Assembly: GCF_012911935.1 (NCBI RefSeq)
Contig: NZ_JAAXLA010000064.1
Span: forward strand, 1 to 42,067
DNA: 42,067 bases
Reading direction: 5' to 3'
From: Pseudonocardia acidicola
Lineage (GTDB): Bacteria; Actinomycetota; Actinomycetes; Mycobacteriales; Pseudonocardiaceae
The position numbers and the translations under genes are program-made. The notes beneath the pieces were generated by a model. The model did not search any database. It saw only the letters and a program-made list of their open reading frames with translations, and was not told where the DNA came from. Each line of letters starts with the position of its first letter. Position 1 is the stretch's first letter. Below are positions 15,821 to 26,631 of the stretch, in pieces.

Positions 15821-17328
15821 CGGAACATCCTGCGCAGCTCGGGCCGGTTCAGCTTGCCGCTGCCGGTGCGCGGCAGGGCGTCGACGATCTCGATGCGACG
15901 CGGCCGGTGCATGCCGGACAGGTTGGGGTCGGTCGCGCAGTAGGCGGCGACGTCGTCGGCGGTGACGCCGTCGCGGCTCGCCACGACGACGGCGGTGACC
16001 TGCTCGACCCAGCGCTCGTGCGGGGTGCCGATCACCGCGACCTCGGCCAGGTCCGGGCAGTTCGCCAGGTGCTCCTCGACCATCTGCGGGAAGATGTTCT
16101 CCCCGCCCGAGACGATCATGTCGTCGATCCGGTCGACGTAGTAGAGGTAGCCGTCGGCGTCGCGCGACATGAGGTCGCCGGTGCGGAACCAGCCGTCGAC
16201 CCACTTCTCGTCGTGCAGCTCCGGGCGGTTCCAGTAGCCGGGGGTCACCGCGTCGCCGCGGACCCACAGCTCGCCGACCTCGCCGGACCCCGGTTCCAGG
16301 TCCGGGCCTCCGGACGGCGGGACGAGCCGGGTCTGCACCACCTGCTCCATCGCCCGGCCCATCGAGTTCGGCCGGCGCGGCTCGCCCGGCCGGTAGGAGA
16401 CGACGAGCCCGCTCTGCTCGGTCTGGCCGTAGATCTCGGTGCCGACGATCCCGGTGCCGGCCGCGAGCCGCTCGATCGCCGCGTTCGGCGTCCGGGACCC
16501 GCCGAACATGCAGATCCGGAACGAGTCGAGCACGACCGGCGCGCCGACGGTGCGATTCCCGACGTCGATCATCATCGTGGAGATGAGGCCGCCGTACGTG
16601 GGCCGCAGCTTCGTCGCCCTTTCGAGCCAGGCCAGCGGATCCCATCTCGCCATGAACGTGATCTGCCCGCCGCGCAGCAGCACCGGCAGGCTCGCCAGCT
16701 GCAGGCCGCCGACGTGGAACAGCGGCATGCAGTTCAGGACGTGGTCCGCGGCCGTGAGGTCGTAGAGGTCGATCACGCCCTCGACCTGGGCGGTGATGTT
16801 GCGGTGGGTCTGCCGGACGCCCTTGGGCACCCCGGTCGATCCCGAGGTGTACATCAGCAGCGCGTCGTCGCGGTCCAGCCGCGGCTCGACGCGGTGCACC
16901 GGCTGGCGCGCCGCGACGGCCGCGGCGAACCCGCCGCCCGGCCCGGTCGTGAGGATGCGCTCGGCGACCGGCAGGCCGTCGAGCACCGTGCACAGCCGGG
17001 CGACGTCGCCGGGCAGCGCGACGAGGTGCGTCGCGCCGGAGTCGGCGACGGCGTGGCGCAACGCGGCCTCGGGGAACAGGTAGTTCAGCGGGACGCCGAC
17101 CCCTCCGGCCTGCCAGGTGCCGAGCAGCCCGGGCAGGTACTCGAGCTGGTTGGGCAGGTAGAACGCGACCCGGTCGCCGGGGCGCAGGCCCTGGGCGAGA
17201 AGGAAGGCCGCGAACCGGCCGCCGAGCTCGGCGAAGTGCGCGTAGCCGATCTCCTCGTCGTCGAGCCGCAGCGCGACCTGGCCCGCGTGGTCGGCGGCCG
17301 CCCTCCGGAGCAGGGTCGCGATGTTCAT
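15817..17328 (-). CDS. AMP-binding acyl-CoA ligase
   Basis: ANL-superfamily ligase of 503 residues that adenylates a carboxylic acid and forms the CoA thioester. The P-loop motif MYTSGSTGVPKGV, EIYGQTEQSG, WFRTGDLMSRDADGYLYYVDRIDDMIVSGGENIFP and the C-terminal GKLNRPELRR (catalytic Lys) are all present, so it should be active. ATG 17328 overlaps the carboxylase alpha stop (ATGA) and its own stop overlaps the crotonase start. This is one of three such ligases within 10 kb, suggesting distinct substrates or pathway stages. Confidence 0.92.
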   Translation of the reverse strand: MNIATLLRRAAADHAGQVALRLDDEEIGYAHFAELGGRFAAFLLAQGLRPGDRVAFYLPNQLEYLPGLLGTWQAGGVGVPLNYLFPEAALRHAVADSGATHLVALPGDVARLCTVLDGLPVAERILTTGPGGGFAAAVAARQPVHRVEPRLDRDDALLMYTSGSTGVPKGVRQTHRNITAQVEGVIDLYDLTAADHVLNCMPLFHVGGLQLASLPVLLRGGQITFMARWDPLAWLERATKLRPTYGGLISTMMIDVGNRTVGAPVVLDSFRICMFGGSRTPNAAIERLAAGTGIVGTEIYGQTEQSGLVVSYRPGEPRRPNSMGRAMEQVVQTRLVPPSGGPDLEPGSGEVGELWVRGDAVTPGYWNRPELHDEKWVDGWFRTGDLMSRDADGYLYYVDRIDDMIVSGGENIFPQMVEEHLANCPDLAEVAVIGTPHERWVEQVTAVVVASRDGVTADDVAAYCATDPNLSGMHRPRRIEIVDALPRTGSGKLNRPELRRMFR

Positions 17329-19306
17329 GCCCCGGCCTCCTCCGTCGCTTCGACGACGGCCAGCACCTGCCCGGTGTCGACCTGGTCGCCGCGGACGACG
17401 TGCACCTCGGTGACCGTACCGTCGGCGGGCGCGGTGATGGTGTGCTCCATCTTCATCGCCTCCAGAACGATCAGCGGCCGGCCCGCGGCGACGGTGTCCC
17501 CCGGTTCGGCGAGCACCCGGACGACGCCGCCCGGCATCGGTGCGAGCAGCGAACCGGCGTGCTGCGCGGCCGACGGGTCGGCGAACCGCGGCACCGTCAC
17601 CAGCGCTGCGGACCCGATCGGGCTGTCCACGTAGGACGTATCCCCGGCGCGGTGCACGAAGAAGGTCCGGCGGACTCCGCCGATCTCCAGGTCCACTTCG
17701 GTGGGTGCCGCGGCGAGCACCCGGACACCGGTGAGGGGCTCGCCGTCGACGGTCACCGTGACGCCGTCGCGGGTGTACCGGTAGGCGACCTCGACCGCGC
17801 GCCCGCCGAGCGTGTAGCTCACCCGCTGCGGGGCGCCGCCGACGTTGCGCCAGCCCGAGGGCAGCGTGGCCAGCACCGTCGCGGCGGCCCGGTTCCCGGC
17901 CTGTCCGGCGAGCGCGGCGGCCGCGGCCAGCGCGGCCACCGCGTCGCCGGGGGGTGCGCCGAGGGCAGCCGGGTCGTGCCGGGCCAGGTAGCCGGTGTCG
18001 GTGCGGCCGGCGAGGAACTCCTGCTCACGCAGGATGCCGGCCAGCAGATCGCGGTTGGTCGTGACGCCATGGATCCGGGCCTGCTGCAGTGCTCTGGCGA
18101 GCCGCCGCGCCGCGTCGGCGCGAGTGGCGCCGTGCGCGATCACCTTGGCCAGCATCGGGTCGTAGTGCGTGCCGACCACCGAGCCGTCGACGACGCCGGC
18201 GTCGACCCGGACGCCCGGGCCCGGCGGAACCGCGAACCGGTGCAGGGTGCCGGTCGCCGGCAGGAACCCGGCCGGGACGTCCTCGGCGTAGAGCCGCACC
18301 TCGATCGCGTGCCCGTCGATGCGCGCGTCCAGCACGGCGGGCGGCAGCGGCTCGCCCTCGGCCACCCGCAGCTGCAGCTCGACGAGATCGAGCCCGGTGA
18401 CGAGCTCGGTGACCGGGTGCTCGACCTGGAGCCGGGTGTTCACCTCGAGGAAGAAGAACTCGCCCGAGTCGGTGAGCACGAACTCGACGGTGCCCGCCCC
18501 GACGTAGCCGATCGCCTTGCCCGCGGCCACCGCGGCCGCACCCAGCTCGGCGCGCAGTGCGTCGTCGACGGCCGGCGACGGCGCCTCCTCGACGATCTTC
18601 TGGTAGCGCCGCTGGATCGAGCACTCGCGCTCGAACAGGTGCACCACGCTGCCGTGCGCGTCGCCGAAGATCTGCACCTCGACGTGGCGGGGGTCGACGA
18701 CGAAGCGCTCCAGGAACACCGTGCCGTCGCCGAAGGCCGACGCGGCCTCGCGACGGGCGCCCTCGACGGCATCGGCGAGATCGGCCGGCCCCCGGACCAC
18801 CCGCATCCCGCGCCCGCCACCGCCGAACGCCGCCTTGACCAGCAGCGGGAAGCCGATCCGCGCGGCCACGGCGGCGAGATCGGTCTCCTCGGTCACGGTG
18901 GCACCGGGCAGCACCGGGACCCCGGCCGCCTCCATCAGCGCCTTGGCCTCCAGCTTGGAGCCCATCGCGGCGATGGCCTCCGGCGGCGGGCCGACGAAGA
19001 TCAGGCCGGCGTCGGCGCAGGCCCGGGCGAACCCGGCGTTCTCCGACAGGAACCCGTAGCCGGGGTGGACCGCGTCGGCGCCGGCGGCCCGGGCCGCGGA
19101 GATGATCAGATCGGTGCGCAGGTAGGTGTCGGCGGGCGCGGCGCCCGGCAGCCGGACCGCCTCGTCGGCGAGCGCGACGAACGGGGCGTCGGCATCCGGG
19201 TCGGAGAACACGGCCACGGTGGCGATCCCGAGCGCGTGCGCGGTGCGCATGACCCGGGCGGCGATCTCGCCGCGGTTGGCGATCAGCAGTTTCTGGATCA
19301 TCGAGC

Positions 19307-19310
<4 letters not shown>
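17325..19310 (-). CDS. Acyl-CoA carboxylase alpha subunit (biotin carboxylase plus BCCP)
   Basis: Biotin-dependent carboxylase alpha chain of 661 residues, MccA/AtuF/PccA type. Biotin carboxylase domain residues about 4-450: LLIANRGEIAARVMRTA, ATP-grasp loop FGGGGRGMRVV, ERECSIQRRYQKIVEEAPSP, EVNTRLQVEHPVTE. A BT-like region follows, then the C-terminal biotinyl domain with EAMKMEH, the biotinylated Lys near residue 620. GTG 19310 overlaps the beta-subunit stop (GTGA); an internal ATG three codons later is the alternative. It carboxylates a CoA ester together with the beta subunit. Methylcrotonyl-, geranyl- and acetyl/propionyl-type cannot be separated from sequence alone. Confidence 0.95.
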
Positions 19311-20905
<1,595 letters not shown>

Positions 20906-20907
20906 CG

Positions 20908-22554
20908 TCAGCCTTCGTAGTGGGTCGCGTGCCGCTCGCGCACGACGTTCTTCTGGATCTTGCCGGTGGAGGTGCGGGGCAGTTCGTCGGTGATGATGAC
21001 GGACTTGGGGACCTTGTAGCCGTCGAGACGCGCCTTGAGCTTCGCGGTCAGCTCGGCCTCGTCGAGGGTCTCGCCCGGCTTGGGCACGACGACGGCGGTG
21101 ATCGCCTCGCTCCACCGCTCGTGCGGCAGCCCGACCACGACCACCTCGCCGACCCGTTCGTCCGCGGCGTAGACGGCCTTCTCCACCTCGATGGAGGCGA
21201 CGTTCTCCCCGCCGGTCTTGATGACGTCCTTGTAGCGGTCGGCGAACCACAGCACGCCGTCGTCGTCGAAGCTTCCGACATCGCCGGAGTGGAACCAGCC
21301 GTGCGCGAACGCCTCCGCGGTGGCCTCGGGGTTGTGCAGGTAGCCGTTCATCGTGCTCGGCCCGCGGTAGACGATCTCGCCCTGCTCACCGGTGGGCAGC
21401 AGCTCCCCGTCCGGGCCCATGATCGCGACCTGAACGCCGGTGATCGGGGTGCCGACCGCGCCGATGTGGCTCAGCTGGTGCTCGGGGCGGAACAGCGTGG
21501 TCACCGGGCTCATCTCGGTCTGTCCGAACAGGAGCGCGAAGTCGCACCCGAACCCGTCGAGCGCGCGGCGGATCAGCTCGTCGGGCATCGGGGCCATGGC
21601 GTAGACCGCACGCTTGAGGCTGGAGAGGTCCCGACCGGCGAACGACGGGTGGTCGAGCATCGCCCGGTACATCATCGGCAGCCCGAACACCTGGGTGATC
21701 CGCTCGCGCTCGATCAGGTCCAGCAGCACCGCCGGGTCGAATCCGCGCAGCACGTGGATGGTCGCCCCGACCAGCACCGCCGGCGTGCAGAACGCGTTGA
21801 GCTGCGCGGTGTGGAACATCGGCATCATCGCCACGAACCGGTCGGCGGCGTTCCACCCCGAGTCGAGCGCGCTCGACATCGACTCCAGGTAGATCCCCAG
21901 GTGGCTGCCCACCACGCCCTTGGGGAACGAGGTGGTGCCGGACGTGTAGAGGTAGCTCAGCGCGTCCCGGTCGCCGACGACGCACTCCGGTTCGGTGTCC
22001 ACCTCGGACGCCAGCATGTCGAGCGTGACCCAGTGCCGGTCGGCGGGTTCGGCGGCGTACGGCGCGCCGGTCCCCGGGGCCACCATCACGTCGGCCACAT
22101 CGGACGCCTGCGTGATCGCCTCGCTCATCGCCGCGACGAGCTGGGTCTCCACGACGATGCCCCGGGCACCGGAGTGCCCGAGCACGTAGGCCACCTCGTC
22201 CGGGCGCCAGCCGAGGTTGATCGGCACACAGACCACGCCGAGCTTCGCGCACGCGTAGTAGACGGCGAGGAACTCCGCGCTGTTGCCGGAGGCGAGCCCG
22301 AGCGCGTCGCCCCGGGCGTACCCCCGGCCGGCCAATCCGTGCGCGAGCCGGTTGACCCACGCGTTGAACTCCGCGTAGCTCCACCGCCGCTCCCCGTCCA
22401 CGACCGCGAGCCGCCCCGCCCGCGCCGCAGCGGTCCGCGTCAACGAGTCCCCGACATTGACCCGGTGCACGAGGTCCGGCTCGGGTGCGGCGAACGTGGC
22501 CTTCGCTGCGTCAGATGCACCGAACGCCGCTCTCGCTTCCGCGTCTTCGTGCAT
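20908..22554 (-). CDS. AMP-binding acyl-CoA ligase (long-chain type)
   Basis: ANL ligase of 548 residues. Motifs: YLYTSGTTSFPKGVVGSH (P-loop), FGQTEMSPVT, HSGDVGSFDDDGVLWFADRYKDVIKTGGENV, and the terminal GKIQKNVVRE with the catalytic Lys. The large acyl pocket region resembles FadD-like proteins. It is second in the minus-strand operon, 12 bp after the acyl-CoA dehydrogenase, and probably activates the acid that the dehydrogenase then oxidises. ATG 22554. Confidence 0.92.
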   Translation of the reverse strand: MHEDAEARAAFGASDAAKATFAAPEPDLVHRVNVGDSLTRTAAARAGRLAVVDGERRWSYAEFNAWVNRLAHGLAGRGYARGDALGLASGNSAEFLAVYYACAKLGVVCVPINLGWRPDEVAYVLGHSGARGIVVETQLVAAMSEAITQASDVADVMVAPGTGAPYAAEPADRHWVTLDMLASEVDTEPECVVGDRDALSYLYTSGTTSFPKGVVGSHLGIYLESMSSALDSGWNAADRFVAMMPMFHTAQLNAFCTPAVLVGATIHVLRGFDPAVLLDLIERERITQVFGLPMMYRAMLDHPSFAGRDLSSLKRAVYAMAPMPDELIRRALDGFGCDFALLFGQTEMSPVTTLFRPEHQLSHIGAVGTPITGVQVAIMGPDGELLPTGEQGEIVYRGPSTMNGYLHNPEATAEAFAHGWFHSGDVGSFDDDGVLWFADRYKDVIKTGGENVASIEVEKAVYAADERVGEVVVVGLPHERWSEAITAVVVPKPGETLDEAELTAKLKARLDGYKVPKSVIITDELPRTSTGKIQKNVVRERHATHYEG

Positions 22555-22566
22555 GGGGGCCTCCGG

Positions 22567-23724
22567 TCAGTAGGAGCGGGGGAGGTTCAGGGAGTGCTGG
22601 GCGACGTAGTTGAGGATCATTTCGCGGTTCACGGGGGCGATCCGGAGCAGCCGGGCCAGGCCCCAGTACGGCAGCAGCCCGAACTCGCCGGCCAGGCCGT
22701 TGCCGCCGTGGGTCTGCACGGCCGCGTCGACCGCGGCGAGCGCGGCCTCGGCGGCGGCGTACTTGGCCATGTTCGACGCCTCCCCGGCCGGTAGCCCGTG
22801 ATCGTGCAGCCAGGCCGCCTTCTGCGTCATCAGCGCGGCGAGTTCGGTCTCGATCTTCGCCTGGGCCAGCGGGTGCGCCACACCCTGGTGCGCGCCGATC
22901 GGCCGGTCCCAGACCTGGCGTTCGTTCGCATACTGCGCGGCGCGGCCCAGCGCGTAGCGGGCGATCCCGACGCAGAGCGCGGCCCCGGTGATCCGCTCCG
23001 GGTTGAGCCCGCGGAACACCTGCCGGAAGCCCTGGCCCTCCTCGCCGACCAGCGATCCGGGGCCCACCCGGACGTCGTCGAAGTGCAGCACGTACTGCTT
23101 CTCCGGCAGCATCACGTCCACCGGCAGCGGGGTGCGGACCAGCCCGGGGGCATCGGTGGGCACGACGAACAGCGACATCCGGGCACTGCCGTCCTCGCCG
23201 CGGCCGCTGCGCGCGACGACGAGCAGCGCGTCGGCCTCGTCGACGCCGGAGATGTAGTGCTTGGTGCCGTTCAGCAACCAGTCGCCGCCTGCGTCGCGGG
23301 TGGCCGTGGTGGCGAGCTTGTGCGTGTTCGACCCGGCGTCCGGCTCGGTGATCGCGAAGACGACCTTGCTCTCCCCGCTCGCCAACCCGGGCAACCACCG
23401 CTTGCGCTGCTCGTCGCTGCCGAACTCGGAGATCACCTCGGCCGAGATGGCCGCGGAGACCAGCAGCAGGAGCAGCGGGGTGCCCTGCGCGGCGATCTCC
23501 TCGCACACCATGGCGAGCTCGACGAGCCCGCCGCCCCCACCTCCGTAGGCCTCCGGGACGTTCACCCCGATGAACCCGGCGGCGCCGAGCGCGGCCCACA
23601 GCTCGTCGCACGGCTCGCCCGCGCGGGCGTGCTCGGCGTAGTACCGCCCGCCGAAGCCGGCCGCGATCGCGCCGACGGCGGCTCGCAGATCGCGGTGCTC
23701 GTCGCTGTCGATGAAGTCCACCAT
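22567..23724 (-). CDS. Acyl-CoA dehydrogenase
   Basis: FAD-dependent acyl-CoA dehydrogenase of about 385 residues, introducing an alpha,beta double bond. Family blocks are visible: AAGFIGVNVPEAYGG, FAITEPDAGSNTHKLATTA, LNGTKHYISG, GFRQVFRGLNPERI and QTHGGNGLAGEFGL. The C-terminus (RIAPVNREMILNYVAQHSL) lacks the usual IxEGTxEI, so the catalytic base is not at the MCAD position and may sit elsewhere, as in isovaleryl-CoA and citronellyl-CoA-type enzymes. The start is uncertain: ATG 23724, GTG 23721 (better spaced from GGAG) or ATG 23763 are in frame. It is the first gene of the minus-strand operon, divergent from the TetR gene. Confidence 0.9.
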   Translation of the reverse strand: MVDFIDSDEHRDLRAAVGAIAAGFGGRYYAEHARAGEPCDELWAALGAAGFIGVNVPEAYGGGGGGLVELAMVCEEIAAQGTPLLLLLVSAAISAEVISEFGSDEQRKRWLPGLASGESKVVFAITEPDAGSNTHKLATTATRDAGGDWLLNGTKHYISGVDEADALLVVARSGRGEDGSARMSLFVVPTDAPGLVRTPLPVDVMLPEKQYVLHFDDVRVGPGSLVGEEGQGFRQVFRGLNPERITGAALCVGIARYALGRAAQYANERQVWDRPIGAHQGVAHPLAQAKIETELAALMTQKAAWLHDHGLPAGEASNMAKYAAAEAALAAVDAAVQTHGGNGLAGEFGLLPYWGLARLLRIAPVNREMILNYVAQHSLNLPRSY

Positions 23725-23788
23725 GGCTCCAGACGTGATCAGCCGTTCACTGATGGCGACCATAGCGGCCGACTGTCATGATGGCCAG
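23725..23788. promoter_or_regulatory. Divergent promoter region between acyl-CoA dehydrogenase and TetR genes
   Basis: This is the only non-coding gap at the head of two divergent operons and must carry both promoters and probably the TetR operator. Weak signs are an ATCAG/CTGAT inverted repeat with an 8-bp spacer, and GATGGC present twice. No consensus -35/-10 pair stands out. If the dehydrogenase starts at ATG 23763, the gap shrinks to 25 bp. Confidence 0.4.
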
Positions 23789-24424
23789 ATGGTGAGCAAG
23801 CGGCCGCCGGCTCCGCGACGACAGCGCGATCCGGAGCGCAAGGCGCGGATCCTGGCCGCCGCGGCCGAGCTGACCGCGAGGCGGGGATTCCATGCCGTCG
23901 CAATGGCTGACATCGGTGCCGAGGCCGGGATCGTGGGCTCCGGGATCTATCGTCACTTCGACAGCAAGGACGCCATCCTGGTGGCCCTGCTCGACCAGGT
24001 GATGGACCGGCTGCAGACCCGTGCGGCCACCATCGTCTCGACCGCACCGAACGACCGTGCGGCGCTGTCCGCGCTGGTCCGCGACCACATTCACGTCGCC
24101 GTTCAGGATCGCAACGTGCTCGCCGTCTACCACCGGGAGATCCACAACCTGCCCGAGGAGGACCGTCGCAGGCTGCGCCGCAAGCAGCGGCACTACATCG
24201 AGGAGTGGGTGCACGTCCTGGCGCCGCTGCGCCGCGACCTGGCCGACGGCGAGATCCGCCTGGCGGTGCACGCCGCCATCGGCGCCATCCAGTCCACCCT
24301 GTTCTTCCGCAGCGGCCTGAGCACCGAGCGGCTCGCCGGACTGCTCGACGCGGTGGCGCACGCGTGCCTCGGAGTGACTCCCGAGCCCACCGACAGAAGT
24401 GAACTGCTGATGACTAACACTTGA
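23789..24424 (+). CDS. TetR-family transcriptional regulator
   Basis: TetR-type repressor of 211 residues. The N-terminal helix-turn-helix has ILAAAAELTARRGFHAVAMADIGAEAGIVGSGIYRHFDSKDAIL, and the C-terminal ligand domain resembles the KstR2-like group that senses CoA esters. ATG 23789 is chosen over upstream codons because those would run through the divergent promoter. It probably represses the divergent dehydrogenase-carboxylase operon and the ligase directly downstream. The effector is likely a pathway acyl-CoA, by family analogy. Confidence 0.9.
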   Translation: MVSKRPPAPRRQRDPERKARILAAAAELTARRGFHAVAMADIGAEAGIVGSGIYRHFDSKDAILVALLDQVMDRLQTRAATIVSTAPNDRAALSALVRDHIHVAVQDRNVLAVYHREIHNLPEEDRRRLRRKQRHYIEEWVHVLAPLRRDLADGEIRLAVHAAIGAIQSTLFFRSGLSTERLAGLLDAVAHACLGVTPEPTDRSELLMTNT

Positions 24425-24480
24425 TCCGAGCGGCCCCGAACGGAATGCTGTCGGACATCGGGAGCAGCAAGGGGGCTGTG

Positions 24481-26145
24481 ATGGGTGAGCCGGCCGATCT
24501 CGACGTCACGACGCTGCGCGGGCGGCGCGCGGTACACCGCTGGGAACGCACCTCGGTCGGCGACGTGTTCGAGCGGCTCACCTGGAGCTACCCGGACCAG
24601 GTCGCGATCACCGGCTGGGCCGGGGCCTACGGCGACGACCGCTTCGCACGCGTCACCTACCGCGAGGCCGACCGGGCCGCCAACCAGTTCGCGCACGCAC
24701 TGGCCGCCCGGGGTCTCGAACCCGGCGCGCGGGTGCTGCTGTTCTGCGAGAACTCCGTCGAGGCCTACCTCGCCAAGATCGGGATCGCGAAGGCGGGCAT
24801 GGTCGCGGTACCGCTGAACCCGAACCTGGCCGGCGATGTCGTCGAGCACCTGATCGAGCTGACCGAGCCGGGTTTCGCGATCGTCGACGCCGAGCTGTGG
24901 CCGCGCGCCGAGCAGGCGTTCACCCGCACGGGACTCGGCGTCGGCGCCACGATCACCATCGGCGGCGGACCGGTCGCGGGCAGCCCGTCGTTCGCCGAAC
25001 TGCTCGCCGGCCGGCCGGTCACCGAGCCCGACGTCGAGATCCACGGCGACGACATCTGGCAGCTGCTGTTCACCTCGGGCACCACGTCCATGCCCAAGGG
25101 CGTGATGATCTCGCACGGCTCGACCCACCTGGCCGCGCTGAACTTCGCGCTGTCGCTGACCCGTGGCGTCCCGCTCGAGTGCGACCTGCGGCTGGCCGTC
25201 TTCCTGCCGATCATCTACCACGTCGGCGACCAGATCTTCACGTTCTCCGCGTTCCTGTCCGGCGGCACGCTGCTGATCGGCCGGCGACCGAGCCCCGACC
25301 AGGTGGCCCAGGCTGTCGCCGAGGAGCGGGTGAGCGCACTGTGGGCGGGCTCGCCGCAGTTCGTCGGCGCGTTCGCCGCCGAACTGCAGGCGCGTCCCGA
25401 GCTCGACGCGACCAGCCTGCGGGTGCTCGTCTACGGCTGGGGCGCGCTCGCCCCGGCGTTGCTCGCCACGCTGGAGAAGCTGTGCGGCCCGGAACTGGTG
25501 ACGCTGGGGATCTTCGGCCAGACCGAGGCGATCGCGTGCCACCGGTTCTGGCCCGGGAAGTGGCCCGAGGTCCACCGGCGCACGGCCCCGGCCGTCAACT
25601 ACGTCGGCGTGCCGAGTCCGCTGCTGGCCGCCGACGTCGTCGACGAGTCGGGCGAGCCGGTCCGCGGCCGGCCCGGCGAGGCCGTCTACCGCTCCCCGAT
25701 CATGACCGCGGGCTACTACAAGAACGAAGCGGCCACCCGGGAGGCGTTCCGCGGCGGCTGGTTCCACTCCGGAGACAGCGCCACCGTCGACGACGACGGG
25801 CTGCGGATCATGGTCGACCGCTACAAGGACATCGTGAAGACCGGCGGGGAGAACGTGTCCAGCATGCGGGTCGAGGCGGTGCTGCACGCACACCCCGACG
25901 TGCTCCGCGCCGCGGTGATCGGGCTGCCGCACGAGCGGTGGGGTGAGGCTGTCACCGCCGTCGTGGTGCCGCGCCCCGGGACGGCGCCCGCCGAGCGGGA
26001 CCTCATCGCCTTCTGCCGCGAGCGACTCGGTGGCTTCGAGACGCCCAAGCGCATCGTGTTCGCCGGCGCGCTGCCCGAGACCGTCGGCGGCAAGGTGCTC
26101 AAGTACAAGCTCCGCAACGCGCACGCGGCTCTCTACGAGGCCTAG
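24481..26145 (+). CDS. AMP-binding acyl-CoA ligase
   Basis: Third ANL ligase, 554 residues. It contains LLFTSGTTSMPKGVMISH, FGQTEAIACHRFW, HSGDSATVDDDGLRIMVDRYKDIVKTGGENVSS and the terminal GGKVLKYKLRN with the catalytic Lys. ATG 24481 follows AAGGGGG; a TTG at 24421 overlapping the TetR stop is an alternative in the same frame. It is co-directional with the TetR gene and probably under the same control as the divergent operon. It is closer in style to the ligase at 20908-22554 than to that at 15817-17328. Confidence 0.9.
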   Translation: MGEPADLDVTTLRGRRAVHRWERTSVGDVFERLTWSYPDQVAITGWAGAYGDDRFARVTYREADRAANQFAHALAARGLEPGARVLLFCENSVEAYLAKIGIAKAGMVAVPLNPNLAGDVVEHLIELTEPGFAIVDAELWPRAEQAFTRTGLGVGATITIGGGPVAGSPSFAELLAGRPVTEPDVEIHGDDIWQLLFTSGTTSMPKGVMISHGSTHLAALNFALSLTRGVPLECDLRLAVFLPIIYHVGDQIFTFSAFLSGGTLLIGRRPSPDQVAQAVAEERVSALWAGSPQFVGAFAAELQARPELDATSLRVLVYGWGALAPALLATLEKLCGPELVTLGIFGQTEAIACHRFWPGKWPEVHRRTAPAVNYVGVPSPLLAADVVDESGEPVRGRPGEAVYRSPIMTAGYYKNEAATREAFRGGWFHSGDSATVDDDGLRIMVDRYKDIVKTGGENVSSMRVEAVLHAHPDVLRAAVIGLPHERWGEAVTAVVVPRPGTAPAERDLIAFCRERLGGFETPKRIVFAGALPETVGGKVLKYKLRNAHAALYEA

Positions 26146-26193
26146 CCGGGCGCTAACCCACACTCGGCTAGGTTCGTCGGCGCCATCGGCGCA

Positions 26194-26215
26194 TCGTCGC
26201 CCGGATGAGCGACGA
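26194..26215 (+). promoter_or_regulatory. 7-bp hairpin in tatB leader
   Basis: TCGTCGC at 26194-26200 pairs with GCGACGA at 26209-26215, directly before the TGGAGG ribosome-binding site at 26217-26222. A TAGGTT -10-like hexamer lies at 26169-26174 without a clear -35. It may modulate translation or be incidental. Confidence 0.25.
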
Positions 26216-26233
26216 CGTGGAGGTTCGTGCCGA

Positions 26234-26626
26234 ATGTTCGGATTGGGCTGGGAACGGCTGTTCCTGCTGGTCCTCATCGCCTTGTTCGTGCTCGGGCCGG
26301 AGCGGCTGCCGGGCGCGATGGAGTGGCTCGGACGGACCGTCCGGCAGGTGAAGTCCTACCTCGACGGGGCCCGCGAGCAGCTGCGCGAGGAGTTCGGCCC
26401 GGAACTGGCGGAGCTGCGCAAGCCGCTGGCCGACCTCCCGATCACCGAGCTGCGGGCGCTGCGTGATCCGCGGGCCGCGGCGATGCGCTACCTGTTCAGC
26501 GACGGCGCCCGCGACAGCGCCGGGCCCAGCACTCCGCCGGCGCCCGCTCCGGTCCTGCAACCGGCACCCGCGCCCGTCCCGCTCACGCAGGGGGAGCGGC
26601 CGCCGATCGATCCCGACGCGACCTGA
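26234..26626 (+). CDS. tatB: Sec-independent translocase subunit TatB
   Basis: TatB of 130 residues, working with TatA and TatC to export folded twin-arginine proteins. It has the single N-terminal membrane helix (LFLLVLIALFVLG), the family motif LGPERLP, then an amphipathic helix (WLGRTVRQVKSYLDGAREQLREEFGPELAELRKPL, given in parts here: WLGRTVRQVKSYLDGA and REQLREEFGPELAELRK) and a Pro-rich tail. Glu after the helix and the longer amphipathic segment favour TatB over TatA. ATG 26234 follows TGGAGG by 11 bases. It stands alone from tatA and tatC, normal in actinobacteria, and is 5 bp before the LCP gene. Confidence 0.9.
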   Translation: MFGLGWERLFLLVLIALFVLGPERLPGAMEWLGRTVRQVKSYLDGAREQLREEFGPELAELRKPLADLPITELRALRDPRAAAMRYLFSDGARDSAGPSTPPAPAPVLQPAPAPVPLTQGERPPIDPDAT

Positions 26627-26631
26627 GCGGC